The translations under genes were made by a program, and so were the position numbers. From contig OU862931.1 in NCBI GenBank assembly GCA_917880885.1, forward strand, positions 15,015,337 to 15,079,336: a DNA stretch of 64,000 bases, in the 5' to 3' direction. This document shows positions 12,050-22,400 of the stretch, one piece after another; the stretch's first letter is position 1, and each line of letters opens with the position of its first letter. Below the pieces are notes generated by a model. The model searched no databases, was not told where the DNA came from, and saw nothing but the letters and a program-made list of their open reading frames with translations. The stretch comes from Limnephilus marmoratus (lineage: Eukaryota > Arthropoda > Insecta > Trichoptera > Limnephilidae).

Positions 12050-12205
12050 CATTGCGTGTGAGCGCAGGGGCTGCGTTTATATAGGCGTACGACGATGCCT
12101 TGTAGAGCCGCCACGGTTCTAGAAGCTGCAGGTATTAAGCCGATGCGCCCTCGTCGTGGTCTCGAAGCTTCTAGGCCATATGTGCGCTTCGAATGGCTCG
12201 TATTA
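12050..12205 (-). promoter_or_regulatory. Heat-shock-like promoter without a gene
   Basis: On the minus strand, palindromic heat-shock elements GAAGCTTC (12171-12164) and TTCTAGAA (12124-12117) precede a TATA box TATATAAA (12083-12076) by about 35 bp. The block is GC-richer than its surroundings. No ORF follows towards 11890. Function is inferred from motifs only. Confidence 0.45.
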
Positions 12206-12340
12206 TTATAGTAGCTTGTCGTTACAAATTAATATGGTTCGTTAAATTGTTTTGAAGTTATGATTATCTCTGATTATGTCCTTGTATTGTTTCCGGTATT
12301 ATTTTGTCAATTGACCAACAATCAATATATCTAATATTTA

Positions 12341-12932
12341 TCTTCTTCTTCTTCTTGTGCCCTGTCCGTTCAACGGAAGTTGGCTATCATGTTGGCTACG
12401 CGGACTTTGTTTACTGCGGCCCGGAACAGCTTCACGGTAGACTGGCCAAACCACTGTCTCAGGTTTTTCAGCCGTGAGGTTCTCCTTCTTCCAGGGCCCC
12501 GTCTTCTGGCAATCTTTCCCTGCATCATGAGATGCAGGATCTCATACTTCTCTGGATGTCTCATTACATGTCCAAGATATTGAAGTTTTCGGATTTTTAT
12601 AGTTTTAATTACTTCCTTTTCTTTATTCATCCGAACCATAACATCTTCGTTTGTAACCCTGTCCATCCAGCTTATTTTAAGTATTCTTCTGTAGATCCAC
12701 ATCTCGAATGCCTCAAGTCGCCTAATTAGTTCTTCAGTAAGCGTCCATGCTTCCATTCCGTAAAATAATATCGAAAACACGTAGCATCTGACCATTCGCA
12801 TTCGTAATCCAAGGTTGAGATCAAAACTGCAAACATTTTTTTCATGCGGATAAAGGTTGCACGAGCTTGCTCAATGCGGCATTTGATTTCAACTGAAGGA
12901 TCCCATCTATCATTTACATTGCAGCCCAAGTG
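12341..12932 (-). pseudogene. RTE LINE 3' fragment
   Basis: Starts at GGGCTGCAATGTAAATGATAG and carries MRMVRCYVFSILFYGMEAWT, FEMWIYRRILKISWMDRVTN, LQYLGHVMRHPEKYEILHLM and RRRGPGRRRTSRLKNLRQWF in slightly broken frames. It ends in a (GAA)n tail at 12341-12356. A/T-rich flanks (TATTTATC-like) on both sides could be a target duplication. Same subfamily as 52917 and 59370. Confidence 0.85.
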
Positions 12933-13376
12933 TATATATTATATATATTTATCTAAATTTGCATAACTTCTTAATAATACATCATTGTAATTCGTTTATA
13001 TCTGGCTCTGGCTAAAACTGTAAATTTTTTTGCAAAATCTCTTCTTCTATCCTCTTTCGTTCTTTTACCATCGCCCTGCAGATTTTAGTGGTAGTAAACC
13101 TCCAAATTGATGCGAGAATTATAATAAAAAATCCATGCATTAGCGATTAGATCCGGTTCACCACGAGTCGTTTGTATCAAGTAATCTCCGATAAAGGTTT
13201 ACCCACGATCTCATGATCCATGATGACTACATGTTTATATCTTTTTGTTTGGGTGACTGTCCGATGGTGGAAACGATTTCTTATCATTCATGTACATATT
13301 CTCATCATCATCATCATCATCAGGTACTTTAGGTTTGGTGGTGGTTTATGACTACACAAATAGATGAAGTTTTAGC
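12933..13376. other. No recognisable gene
   Basis: Unique-looking AT-rich sequence with a short (CAT)n run at 13301-13321. Confidence 0.4.
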
Positions 13377-13384
13377 CCCTAGAG

Positions 13385-14212
13385 CAGCGATTCTTAACCT
13401 CGGGTCGCGACCCAAATTCGGGTCGCGAGTGGTATTGGGTTGGGTCGCGGAAATCGCGTATTGATGGCTCGATCGATGTCACTAAACTAGTATAGTCACA
13501 ATTATTACTACTCACAGAACAAGGACTAAACTTGAAAATGAAATGGAAAGATATATTCCACAAAATGTCCGTATCGTGAAATACAGTTGGGTAAGAAATC
13601 CATTTGAAGTAGATGTAATGGGCGTTGAAAACGATTCAGCTGGATTGCAAGAAGTATTGCTCGAAATGCAAGGTGATGCACTTTTAAAAGAGAGATTTGC
13701 CAGAACGAGTCTCACAAAATTTTGGGCACAAATATCTGGGAAGCCTGTTCTGAGCAATGAAGCTGAAAAAGCCCTGCTACCTTTCCCAACTACTTATTTA
13801 TGTGAAGCAGGATTTTCATGCCTTGCTGTTATTAAGAATAAGTACAGGAATAGGTTGGATCCTCAGCATGACATGCGGTGTGCACTTTCTATAAACATAT
13901 CTCCAAGTATACATGATCTTTGCTCAAAAATACAACACCAGGGTAGTCACTAATTATTTTGCTGTAAATTTTTTAACTGTTTTAATGCTGAATTGTCTGA
14001 TTTTAATACAGAAGATTTAAATAAAGTTGTTTATTTCTAATTTTACAACTACATCCTATAAATTTTATAGGATGTAGTTGTAAATTTTAGAGTATAAAAT
14101 TACATAATATATCATTTTAGTACCTTTCACGGGAAAAATAATTAGATTAGGGTCGCGTACTTCAAATATATTCGTACTTTGGGTCGCCAGCCAAAAAGGT
14201 TAAGAACCGCTG
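13385..14212 (+). mobile_element. Internally deleted hAT transposon (Buster-like)
   Basis: Termini are CAGCGATTCTTAACC and, inverted, CAGCGGTTCTTAACC, followed by related GGGTCGC stretches. The 8-bp flanks CCCTAGAG (13377-13384) and CCCTAGTG (14213-14220) are a target duplication with one change. The interior keeps only the C-terminal end of a transposase. Confidence 0.9.
13543..13953 (+). pseudogene. hAT transposase C-terminal remnant
   Basis: Open frame ending ..ALLPFPTTYLCEAGFSCLAV and IKNKYRNRLDPQHDMRCALS, the hAT family C-terminal dimerisation domain as in ZBED/FAM200-like (Buster) proteins. The BED zinc finger and the catalytic N-terminal two thirds are deleted, so it is inactive. No genuine start codon context is evident; the frame begins in non-homologous sequence. 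Confidence 0.85.
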
Positions 14213-14257
14213 CCCTAGTGTATGACTTCTCATAAAAGTCATCTTATCTCATTTTGT

Positions 14258-14410
14258 ATTACGGTGAGACCGGTCAGCGGTTGAGTGGGCATCGCGTTTC
14301 GGTCCCACCCAGGCGTTCCGTGTTCAATTCCTCGGCTGGCTAAGTCCTCCATCACGACTCAAGCAACATTTTCGGCTTACAGTGGTGGTAGTAGGAGATT
14401 TTCAAATATT
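14258..14410 (+). mobile_element. Possible second tRNA-derived SINE
   Basis: GGTCAGCGGTTGAGTGG resembles an A box and GTGTTCAATTCC a B box about 50 bp later. The body is short and has no poly(A). It is different from SINE A. Confidence 0.4.
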
Positions 14411-14417
14411 GTCTCTC

Positions 14418-14575
14418 CACACGACCCTGCCTGCAGGCATGCAGGGACTGCCTGCAGAGAGCATGGGTTTGAGCGAACTAGCGCTGTCTCGTTTGTTAAA
14501 GGGCCGCTAGAACGAGACGCATGCAGGGACTCTCTGCGGCAGAAGTCCCTGCATGCCTGAATGCAGTGTCGTGTG
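14418..14575. mobile_element. Foldback MITE
   Basis: 158 bp with terminal inverted repeats of about 30 bp: CACACGAC.CTGC.T.CAGG continuing into CATGCAGGGAC, read from both ends with a few mismatches. It has no coding capacity. A related GGGCGTAGCTAGGATTTT fragment lies just beyond (14593). Confidence 0.75.
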
Positions 14576-14944
14576 TAGAGCCCTTTATTCGCAAGGGCGT
14601 AGCTAGGATTTTGCCTGAGTACTTTAAAAAGGTAATAATAAAAATTAAATTAATTCTCACAAACAATAGGCTACCGAGCGACGTAAACTTTACGGTTTGT
14701 GTGCATTCCTGCACATTCTGCAGCTGCCCCTTGGTTATTCGTAACCCGGAAAGTTTTTTCTTTCTTTTTAGTTAAAAAAAAAAAAAAAATAATTTATGAA
14801 AAACGAATGTTGTATCGGTGATTCAATCCAATAATGCATTTGCACGCCTTTCTTAGACGAATTGAATTTTTACACGGACGAAACTAACCCCTAATTAGGC
14901 GCATTAAGAGGTCGTGCAGAAGTGGAATAAGCTCCTCATCTCAA

Positions 14945-15396
14945 TTTGGGAGGCGGGTATGAGTACCGCCGCCCCGGAATCATTTATTGGATAACCAACA
15001 CCTCTGCCATAGGTCACCCCAAGTGATTCGCTAAGTTTGGTGACTTAGCCTGGGGCCCGGGTTCATGGGATGAGGTTTGTCCGAGTCTTGGCGATGGATG
15101 CGTCTGCCCCCCAGCTGCATGGCAGGCCGGATCGGGAGATAATGGTTGAGGGAGTCTCTTTGTCTTCTCCAACCGTACTCTCTCGGGACATCGCCTTGCA
15201 CCGCAGTGGGAAAGATGGATTCATACGTCCGTCACTCCTGGAAACAATGACCCCCCCGTTCTTACCCACCCCTAATTCCCTTTTCCTTCCCAGAACTTCC
15301 TCTCTTTCCTTTCCTAAAAAGACCATATGCACGGCTTCCCCAAAGATAACAAATAATGATGAATTATTTTCCTCGGGGTCTCCTGTGTGTAGCTAA
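14945..15396 (+). mobile_element. Repeat family B copy 2 (most complete)
   Basis: Starts with GGCGGGTATGAGTACCGCCG and continues CATTTATTGGATAACC, GTCACCCCAAGTGATTCGC, CGGATCGGGAGATAATGG, GGATTCATACGTCCGTCAC and CCTAAAAAGACC, ending TTTTCCTCGGGGTCTCCTG. An uninterrupted copy, useful as reference. Frames inside are not conserved as protein. Confidence 0.7.
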
Positions 15397-15577
15397 TGTA
15401 ACAAAAAAAATCTGTTGCAGGGTGCATAGTTGGATTGCGAACTAAAAAGGTTTTATTTCTGGGCGTTCGAAAGTCATACCGCTGCATTATGTGCTAGAGC
15501 TACCAAACTACACATGGATGCTTAAAAAACTAGCGTAACAGTGCTAATGCTATGGAAGCCCTCACTCATTATAATAA

Positions 15578-15736
15578 GGGAACGTACCCATACTACGTGA
15601 CACTTTTAGGGGGGGGGGTCTTCAAAATGTCACGCTTGGTACAAATGAGCGGCGGCGGGCTTAGGTTTTTGGTCACCGGGAGGGGGGAGGGGTTAAAAAT
15701 TGCAAAAAGTTGGTCACGTAGTATTGGTACGTTCCC
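15578..15736. mobile_element. PIF/Harbinger-type MITE copy 1
   Basis: Terminal inverted repeats GGGAACGTACCCATACTACG / CGTAGTATTGGTACGTTCCC flanked by the 3-bp target TAA on both sides (15575-15577, 15737-15739). Internal G-runs. A second copy is at 41065. TAA targets and GG-starting ends suggest PIF/Harbinger mobilisation. Confidence 0.85.
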
Positions 15737-15739
15737 TAA

Positions 15740-16930
15740 AGGGTTCTCGAGAAGCATAGAAATATATGGATCGAAATTCACCAAAATAATAGGTGATAGC
15801 GACATCATGAAAAAAATAATGCACCAAAAAATGCCATGTGGGTCCAATCTCATTATGCCTCCGTCACTCCGTATCTTTTTCTTCTAACATTATATTACAC
15901 GTCTAAAAAGATAAAAATAAATTGTTTCGGGTGAAGTGGTAGTTACAGATTACAATAAAAAAAAATCATCGGTAAGCGTCTTCAAAAACTTTATCAATGT
16001 TTACGTTCCAAATTTAAATATTTTAATAGCACATTTTTGTAGTAAGAATCCATTTGCAACACTAAAAACTGAAAGATTTTTCATCTGCCGTTAAAAAGAG
16101 TATTTATTATTAAATACCTTCAAAAACATCGAATCTATTTGAAATTGAATGTCAATCGGGAATATTTGATGACAAGATATTATTTTTTCTAGACCAGAGG
16201 GGTAAATAGACCGCCACTCCTTCTATACGATATTAAAAAAATATATTCTAATTCTTCTTCATAGTACCCGCTCCTAACGTATGCTGGATAACATCACGGA
16301 TATCCCGGACACTTCGATCCAAAAACAATTACCGGAATTCTGCTGTAATTAGGCTTTGTAATAAATCCCTAATTATACCTATTGAGGTTTCCATTCGCAC
16401 TTTTTTTATGTTTCATGCTAAGTAATGAAGCTTGCGTTGTTTGGCGTTAGGTGTTGAAATCTTTTGAAATTATTATAATAATCACTTCATTCTACATTCA
16501 TTACTATTGATTCGTCGTACATTTAATAATAATAAAGTTCTAAGTGCATTGAAAGAATTGGATTATTCAGAAGAATAATTCAATTCTATTATTACAAAAT
16601 ACTATTGCCATATGGCGGTTTAGTGTCAAAACTTTTAACAAAAATACAAAATTAACACAAGAATACGAATAATAATTATTACACAACAGCTGGAGTAAAA
16701 ATAAATTTTTAATTTTCATAAGTAGTCAAATAGTTGTTATTAAAACAAAAAAATATGAAACAAGTTTTTTTAGCTTCTAAAACCAAAATCTTTTAGTTGT
16801 TGTGTTTCTGTGGTTTTCGGTTACCTGTTGGATTATTATAAAAGCTTTTTCAAAGCAATCTATGTTTTCCACTACCTAAGAAACGTTGTACAAAACTCTC
16901 ATAGATGTCACTTTACGGGATTTTTTGGTT
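15740..16930. other. No recognisable gene
   Basis: Very AT-rich sequence. No coding frame, tRNA or clear repeat was found. Confidence 0.4.
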
Positions 16931-16974
16931 CCATATGATATTATGCCAACTCAGAATCAAGTCAACTCAACGTC

Positions 16975-17185
16975 TCTTTGAAAAGTCATTAAAAACTTTG
17001 AAAAAATTTTTTTTCATCACTTAATGATTTTTCAAAGGAGGTATTGTTTATTTCATTCTGATTCTAAGATGTCCGGTAACCATTTTTTTATGGTAACAAT
17101 GTAAGATCAAAACAATATTCCACTTCATTGCTCTTTTGAAAAGTCATTAAAAGTGATAAATTAGTTTAGGTTATGGGCAATTTTT
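16975..17185. repeat. Hairpin-forming CTTTTGAAAAGTCATTAAAA repeats
   Basis: CTTTGAAAAGTCATTAAAA at 16976, its inverse TTAATGATTTTTCAAAG near 17020, and another direct copy at 17132. A further inverse piece is at 17414. A related hairpin is at 51560-51730. Probably old MITE fragments. Confidence 0.5.
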
Positions 17186-17190
17186 CAAGT

Positions 17191-17425
17191 GAAAACTTCT
17201 TTAGCACCATGTGATTTGAAACTCGATGAAACGAAAAATAGCGACACCAAAAAGAGACAAACATATACGTCTATAGGATTTGGCCTGCAAGAGAATGATA
17301 ATAAATAATCGGTCTCCTCTTTGTGCGGTGCTTCGTAGCCTCCCCACTCTTGTCTACTTTAGTTTTCTGAAAGTTTCGGTACCGCGAGTGAATTGCACTC
17401 AATTTTTTTATTAAATGACTTTTCA
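17191..17425. mobile_element. MITE family C copy 2 (uninterrupted)
   Basis: GTGAAAACTTCTTTAGCACC ... GATGAAACGAAAAATAGCG ... CTTTGTGCGGTGCTTCGTAG ... TTTTCTGAAAGTTTCGG. Near each end a GTGAAA.CTT motif occurs inverted, so the termini are partly complementary. Used as the reference copy. Confidence 0.65.
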
Positions 17426-17752
17426 AAGGGATGTTGAAATGCCACTTTGTTGAATTGAACGTCTTTTTTTTATTATTTTTAAATGTTGGTAAATAAAGCA
17501 CTATGATTATTAAAAAACAAACAAATACATTACATTTTAAGGTCTCGTATTTAAAAAATAAAGGAAACATTGTTTTTAATATAAAAAAGTTTGACCCAAA
17601 CAAAATTTTGAATATTCATAGTTTTTCTTTTCGATGTTGTTTGCTCTCTTCTAGCAATTTTTTGAAAGGTGGGTACTTCACCTTCAAGAAAATAAATCTC
17701 TAACCTACAATAAAAAAACACATAAATTTGTTTAAGACCACTTTTATTTTAA

Positions 17753-17798
17753 AACACTCTACCGGTTTCAGAAGCACCCTTCCTTCGTCAGGAGAATA
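17753..17798 (-). ncRNA. Hammerhead ribozyme motif (left arm)
   Basis: Identical to the plus-strand motif at 17822-17868: core CTGACGA, stem II GGAAG/CTTCT with loop GGTG, GAAA, self-complementary CCGG for stem III, then TA as cleavage site and GAG pairing with CTC upstream of the core. Confidence 0.65.
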
Positions 17799-17821
17799 TT
17801 ATTACATTCTCATTCAGTCAT

Positions 17822-17868
17822 AATATTCTCCTGACGAAGGAAGGGTGCTTCTGAAACCGGTAGAGTGT
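17822..17868 (+). ncRNA. Hammerhead ribozyme motif (right arm)
   Basis: Core CTGACGA at 17831-17837, stem II GGAAG-GGTG-CTTCT, GAAA, CCGG, predicted cleavage after the UA, stem I CTC/GAG. Penelope-like elements are known to encode such minimal motifs, which act as dimers because ACCGGT is self-complementary. Confidence 0.65.
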
Positions 17869-17920
17869 TTTAAAATAAAAGTGGTCTTAAACAAATTTAT
17901 GTGTTTTTTTATTGTAAATT

Positions 17921-18518
17921 ATGGCGAGCCACAAAGTTAGTGCTTTTTACAAATATGAAATCTCTAACCATTTATGATTGCATCTCTTATTTCGAATAAT
18001 CCATTTATTTATATTACATGATCAAAAACTTGCAAAAAACCTGGACAGGAATTGATAAGGCCTCTGTGTAATGAATTATTGCCTTGTTTCTCAATTACTC
18101 ACCTTATTTATTACAGCATCAGCATGCGGTCTGTAGTAATTAATAAGAGCAGCTTATAAGGTAACAATATCGGAAAAATTAAAAATAATTTTTATGGCTT
18201 AAATTATACCAATCCGCTTTTTGGTCGATATCAATTCCAATGCTCCCACTGCTGTTAGACTAGGACAATATTAATTTTATTGAAATAGCACTATTCCTAA
18301 ACAAAATTTTACCCAATTACTAATTTTTATATTTGTATACATATAAAATTTATTCCTTAGGAATAATCATAACTTCAATATTCATACTCAGGTACTCACC
18401 CAATTCCATCTACGATTATAATATATGGATGTAATTTAAAACTTTCATAGAACTTCCAAATAAATTAAAAAAATAGGATAAAGGTTGTAAATAAATTGAT
18501 CCGATATATTTTCATAAT
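17921..18518. other. No recognisable gene
   Basis: AT-rich P450-downstream sequence. Nothing coding or repetitive was identified. Confidence 0.4.
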
Positions 18519-18916
18519 TACCGCCGCCCGGGAACCATTTATTGGATAACCAAATCTCTTGCCACAGGTCACCCCAAATCATTCGCTACTGCTTATTACT
18601 GACTTAGCACTGGTGACTCTCGGCTGAAAGGTTTTTTTAGGTCTTGGCGGTGAATACCTTTGCTCACCTACTGCGTGGTGATCGGGAGAGGCCGGTTGAG
18701 GGAAAACTTTTGACCTCTACACCGAACTCTCTCGACCCATCTCCTTAGAGGCAGGAGGGATGGATTCATATGTCCGTCACTCCTGGACAGGTTGACCTCC
18801 AGATTCCTACCCACCCTTCATACCTTTTTCCTTCCCAGAACTCCCTCTCCTTTATTCCTTTACCTAAAAAGACTCTTCACACACATTCCTTCAAGATGAC
18901 AACCGCCCTGAAGAGC
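18519..18916 (+). mobile_element. Repeat family B copy 3
   Basis: ACCGCCGCCCGGGAACCATT start, GGTCACCCCAAATCATTCGC, GATCGGGAGAGGCCGGTTG, GGATTCATATGTCCGTCAC, CCTAAAAAGAC and CCGCCCTGAAG at the end, where a hairpin MITE begins. Confidence 0.7.
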
Positions 18917-19131
18917 GATTGGGATCGTTAAGGGATAACGGACGTGATCTCCTCTCAGATTTGTGTGATTTATTTGCTTTTTCTATGTACAACGCACATT
19001 AAATGAATAAATAATCATGCATACTTACAGGAATTCGTGTTTATAACGATCTAAACTAAAATATGTGACAGTAAATATATAAAAATCACACAAATCTGAT
19101 AGGAGATCACGTCCGTTATCTCATAACAATC
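18917..19131. mobile_element. Hairpin MITE with about 50-bp inverted repeats
   Basis: GATAACGGACGTGATCTCCT..CAGATTTGTGTGATTT (18933-18971) recurs inverted at 19083-19123. The middle is about 110 bp of AT-rich DNA. No ORF. Sits at the end of a family B copy, so one may have inserted beside the other. Confidence 0.75.
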
Positions 19132-19387
19132 TCACAAAAGATATAGAACCGCTCGGATGTGAATTTATCCTGTGCAGATCTAACGTTAAAAAAATTGTGG
19201 AATTGCACCACTAACTGTCAATATCAAAAATATTTTTAAAAGTTCATTCTATCATTATAGATAATAATCTTTTGCATTGCACTGTGTGTGCAGTACATTT
19301 GTGTGTCATGAAATCAACTTATTTATGTAAAAAAATATTTCCACAGGATTATGCATTCAAACCCGACGAAACTTGACCTAACCATAA

Positions 19388-19498
19388 CTATTCTCGGTCA
19401 GTCAGTTTAAACTTCAAGGGTCCGTTGGGCATGTACATGGGGCTCATCACGTAGTCCAATTTCTGGTGGTTGTACTCCACCTTGAAGTTCTGGATCAT
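19388..19498 (-). CDS. P450 terminal exon
   Basis: The acceptor is TTTTGCAG|ATGATC, phase 0. It encodes MIQNFKVEYNHQKLDY to PNGPLKFKLTDRE and a TAG stop at 19390-19388. The NFKVEY and PLKFKLTDR pieces are the typical C-terminal strands of mitochondrial P450s. No clear AATAAA was pinpointed downstream. Confidence 0.93.
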   Translation of the reverse strand: MIQNFKVEYNHQKLDYVMSPMYMPNGPLKFKLTDRE

Positions 19499-22400
19499 CT
19501 GCAAAAGACAACATAACCACTTATAATATAATGAGAACTATGAGAGAGAATCATTCCCTCTGTAACGAGGTTCTGGTGGCTGTACTCCACCTTGAAGTTC
19601 TGGTTCATCTGCAAAAGACAACATAACCACTTATAATATTACCATAACAATATAACCATTGGAGGTTGCTCACCACTTTCCCACAGCGTTCTAAGGAAAC
19701 AGATGGTTTCTTCCTTCACCATACACGTCAGGACTCTAATTTTTCTTCACAAAAAAAGCTACTTTTTATTAAAATTACTCTAGACCTCCAATGTTCAAAC
19801 ATACTTTGTTAGCAAGCAGTATGCGAGTGTGTACATGTTGTTAGTTATTTATTTCACTGTATCACGTCTCATCTCCGCCACATGACGTAGCCGAAATAAA
19901 AGTTTATGAGTATAAAAGAAGAAGAGTTAATAATGAATATGAATCATAAGATAACATATTTTGATGAGATAGTATGATTTAACCAAAGCAGCTGAGCTGC
20001 AGTCGTCCGGCAGTCCCGCTGAGAAAAGGCAGAGCCATCAGTCCAGTCGCAAGCGAGACTCGGCATCCGCGCCCCTAAGCCGGCTTCCCAGTAGGCCCTC
20101 GAAGAGAGTATTTGGATTAAGGGGGAAAGAGACCCGAAGACCCTTGAGAAAAAAAGTCATCATGGGGTCACAGGAGGCAGGGAGGAAGGGCACCGGTTCG
20201 CTATGGTCGGTCTTTAGGCCCGCTCATGGCGAAAGAGAAGGCGCGGGCGTGTTTTGCAGCGGCTGCCTCGGGAGTCATCTCAGTTGATGCACGGTCATAG
20301 GTCTAGTCCACCCCCTTGATGGGGTGTAAGACAATAACCAGTGACGGTTCCTAACTACACCTAATTCCTGCGCTGATATCACTGAGCGAGTGCGGACGAG
20401 GCCTGCTCGGTGATTACAAACCAGAGCCAATCGCAGTTGTTTCCATTCACCGCTCCGGTGAACGTCCTCCATTCAGTATTGTAGTTTCAGTGTCATCAGG
20501 ATGACGAAAATTATGACTAAATTGGTGCCTCAGTGGAAGCGACCCCGAGGTAGACCAAGGGAGAGTTGGACAGACTGTGTGTACTTCAAGGGACGACTGA
20601 GGACTGAACGTGAATGACGACTGACCACAGCTCGTATTTTTGGAGGACTTAACAGTGTTTTAAGTAAAAATATTAAGGAAATGAGTTCATTATATTGAAA
20701 TACTTCTACGTCTTCAACGTAAATCATGTGGCACACTAATCAACTTACCTTACAAAGCACAGTCTGCATCTCAAGATCTGCAAACCGTTTTCCCAGACAC
20801 ATTCTCTTTCCATATCCGAAAGGCAGAGAAGAGAAGGCATGATGATGAGGACATCCACTCTCCTTATTCTGTCTGCTATCTGGGGATTGGTCATTAGATG
20901 ATGTTGATGATTTCATCCACCTTTCTGGAGAAAACTTAGAACTATCAGCAAAGTGCTTGTCTAGATTGGATGCCACGTAGTTCTGGAATATGATCATGGT
21001 CTGAAAATAAAAGAAACTCATGATTCTTTCTCTGTACTGAAGTATTCAGTAGTATTCGTCATGGGTGACGCATTGGAAGTCACCCAGAGGACGATGAAGA
21101 GATGAATAAATTGGGTGGAAGAGAACTGGAGCAGGACGGAAAGGAATGAGGATTGGGTTATTAAGAAGAATAAACACCACCCTGGGATATACCCCATGTA
21201 TGCATATTCAATCGGTCCACAGAGTAAAGAAGGGAGAGGAGGTGATCGTATGAACATTTCCTACAAAACTTTTGTCGCTAACTCCGGGGACGTAACCTTG
21301 CGGTTCAGGGAGGAAATTCGATCACAGTACACATGCCAAAGATTAGTCAAATTAGCGATTGATAGTGCAAAAAAAGAATAATTATTATTTATTCCTTGAT
21401 TTTAATCAAAACAAATATGTTAATTATATAATGATATTTTCAAGGCAGGCGATATGCACTATATATTTAAAAAAGTGTTTTGATGTTAGTAATTATGCGA
21501 GAGGCATTCAACGGAAGTAAAAGAAACAATGAAATCAGCGTGGCTTATCGACTCTTTGATTTGACAACATTCCATCTGACAAACCGATGCTATGCGATTG
21601 TGAGCTCTAAAGTAACTCTCTTCAAAGCCCATTATTGCGTAATATTGACGAAATGTGTGGCAGAAACAGGAATGATTTATTACAAAAAATCACAATAAAA
21701 TTACTTTAATGTGAAAATTAACACCATCCCCAGTTTTAAACTTTTTGTAGAACGGGTTTTATAAAATTTCATACTGCATTTCATTATTTAAAAGTAATAA
21801 ATGCACTTATAGCTTAGGAATGAGGATTCTTTTAGATTACATTGAGCAAGTTTACAAGCTACTAGCCAGCGAATTCACTATCTGCTAGTAAACTCCTTCG
21901 GTCCAATTGTGCCTAGTTGTGTTTGTTTGACATATTGTGCCCAGTTGCCCTGGTGCCATCTTCTCTCCCTTCTTTCCTCCGTGATTAAGAGTCTCTAAGA
22001 ACAGATTGATTATTACAACGGAAGATTTACTCACCCCCTTAGGTATTTGATATCCATGGATAACTGAATCCTTGGATAATTGTCGGCCATTCCACAAGAC
22101 AGTAGGGAACATTCTGAAAATAAGATCATTGAAAAATATTTTTAATTAATCAGATTAACATTCAATGTTAAAAAATCAGGCGGCTTTATTCAATACTCTC
22201 CAAAATCAGAACATACAAGTGTAAATCAATATAAAAAGCACACATTTTTTTGTAACAGAGTTACATCATCGATTTTTTATCACTTGTTAATTTTTTTGAG
22301 ATTTTGGTGGCTAATGTAAGGGAGCGTCCATTAATTACGTGAGCCGTTTATTTTTCAATTCAGGCTCCTCCTCCCCACCCCCCCCCCCCCATTGGTGAGA

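Larger units (their letters stand above)
17715..17920. mobile_element. Near-perfect palindrome with two hammerhead motifs
   Basis: Two arms of about 93 bp (17712-17805 and 17821-17914) are near-perfect inverted copies around a short spacer (ATTACATTCTCATTCAGTC). Each arm carries GTGCTTCTGAAACCGGTAG preceded by CTGACGAAGG, a hammerhead core. The outer sequence is AT-rich (CACATAAATTTG). Confidence 0.85.
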
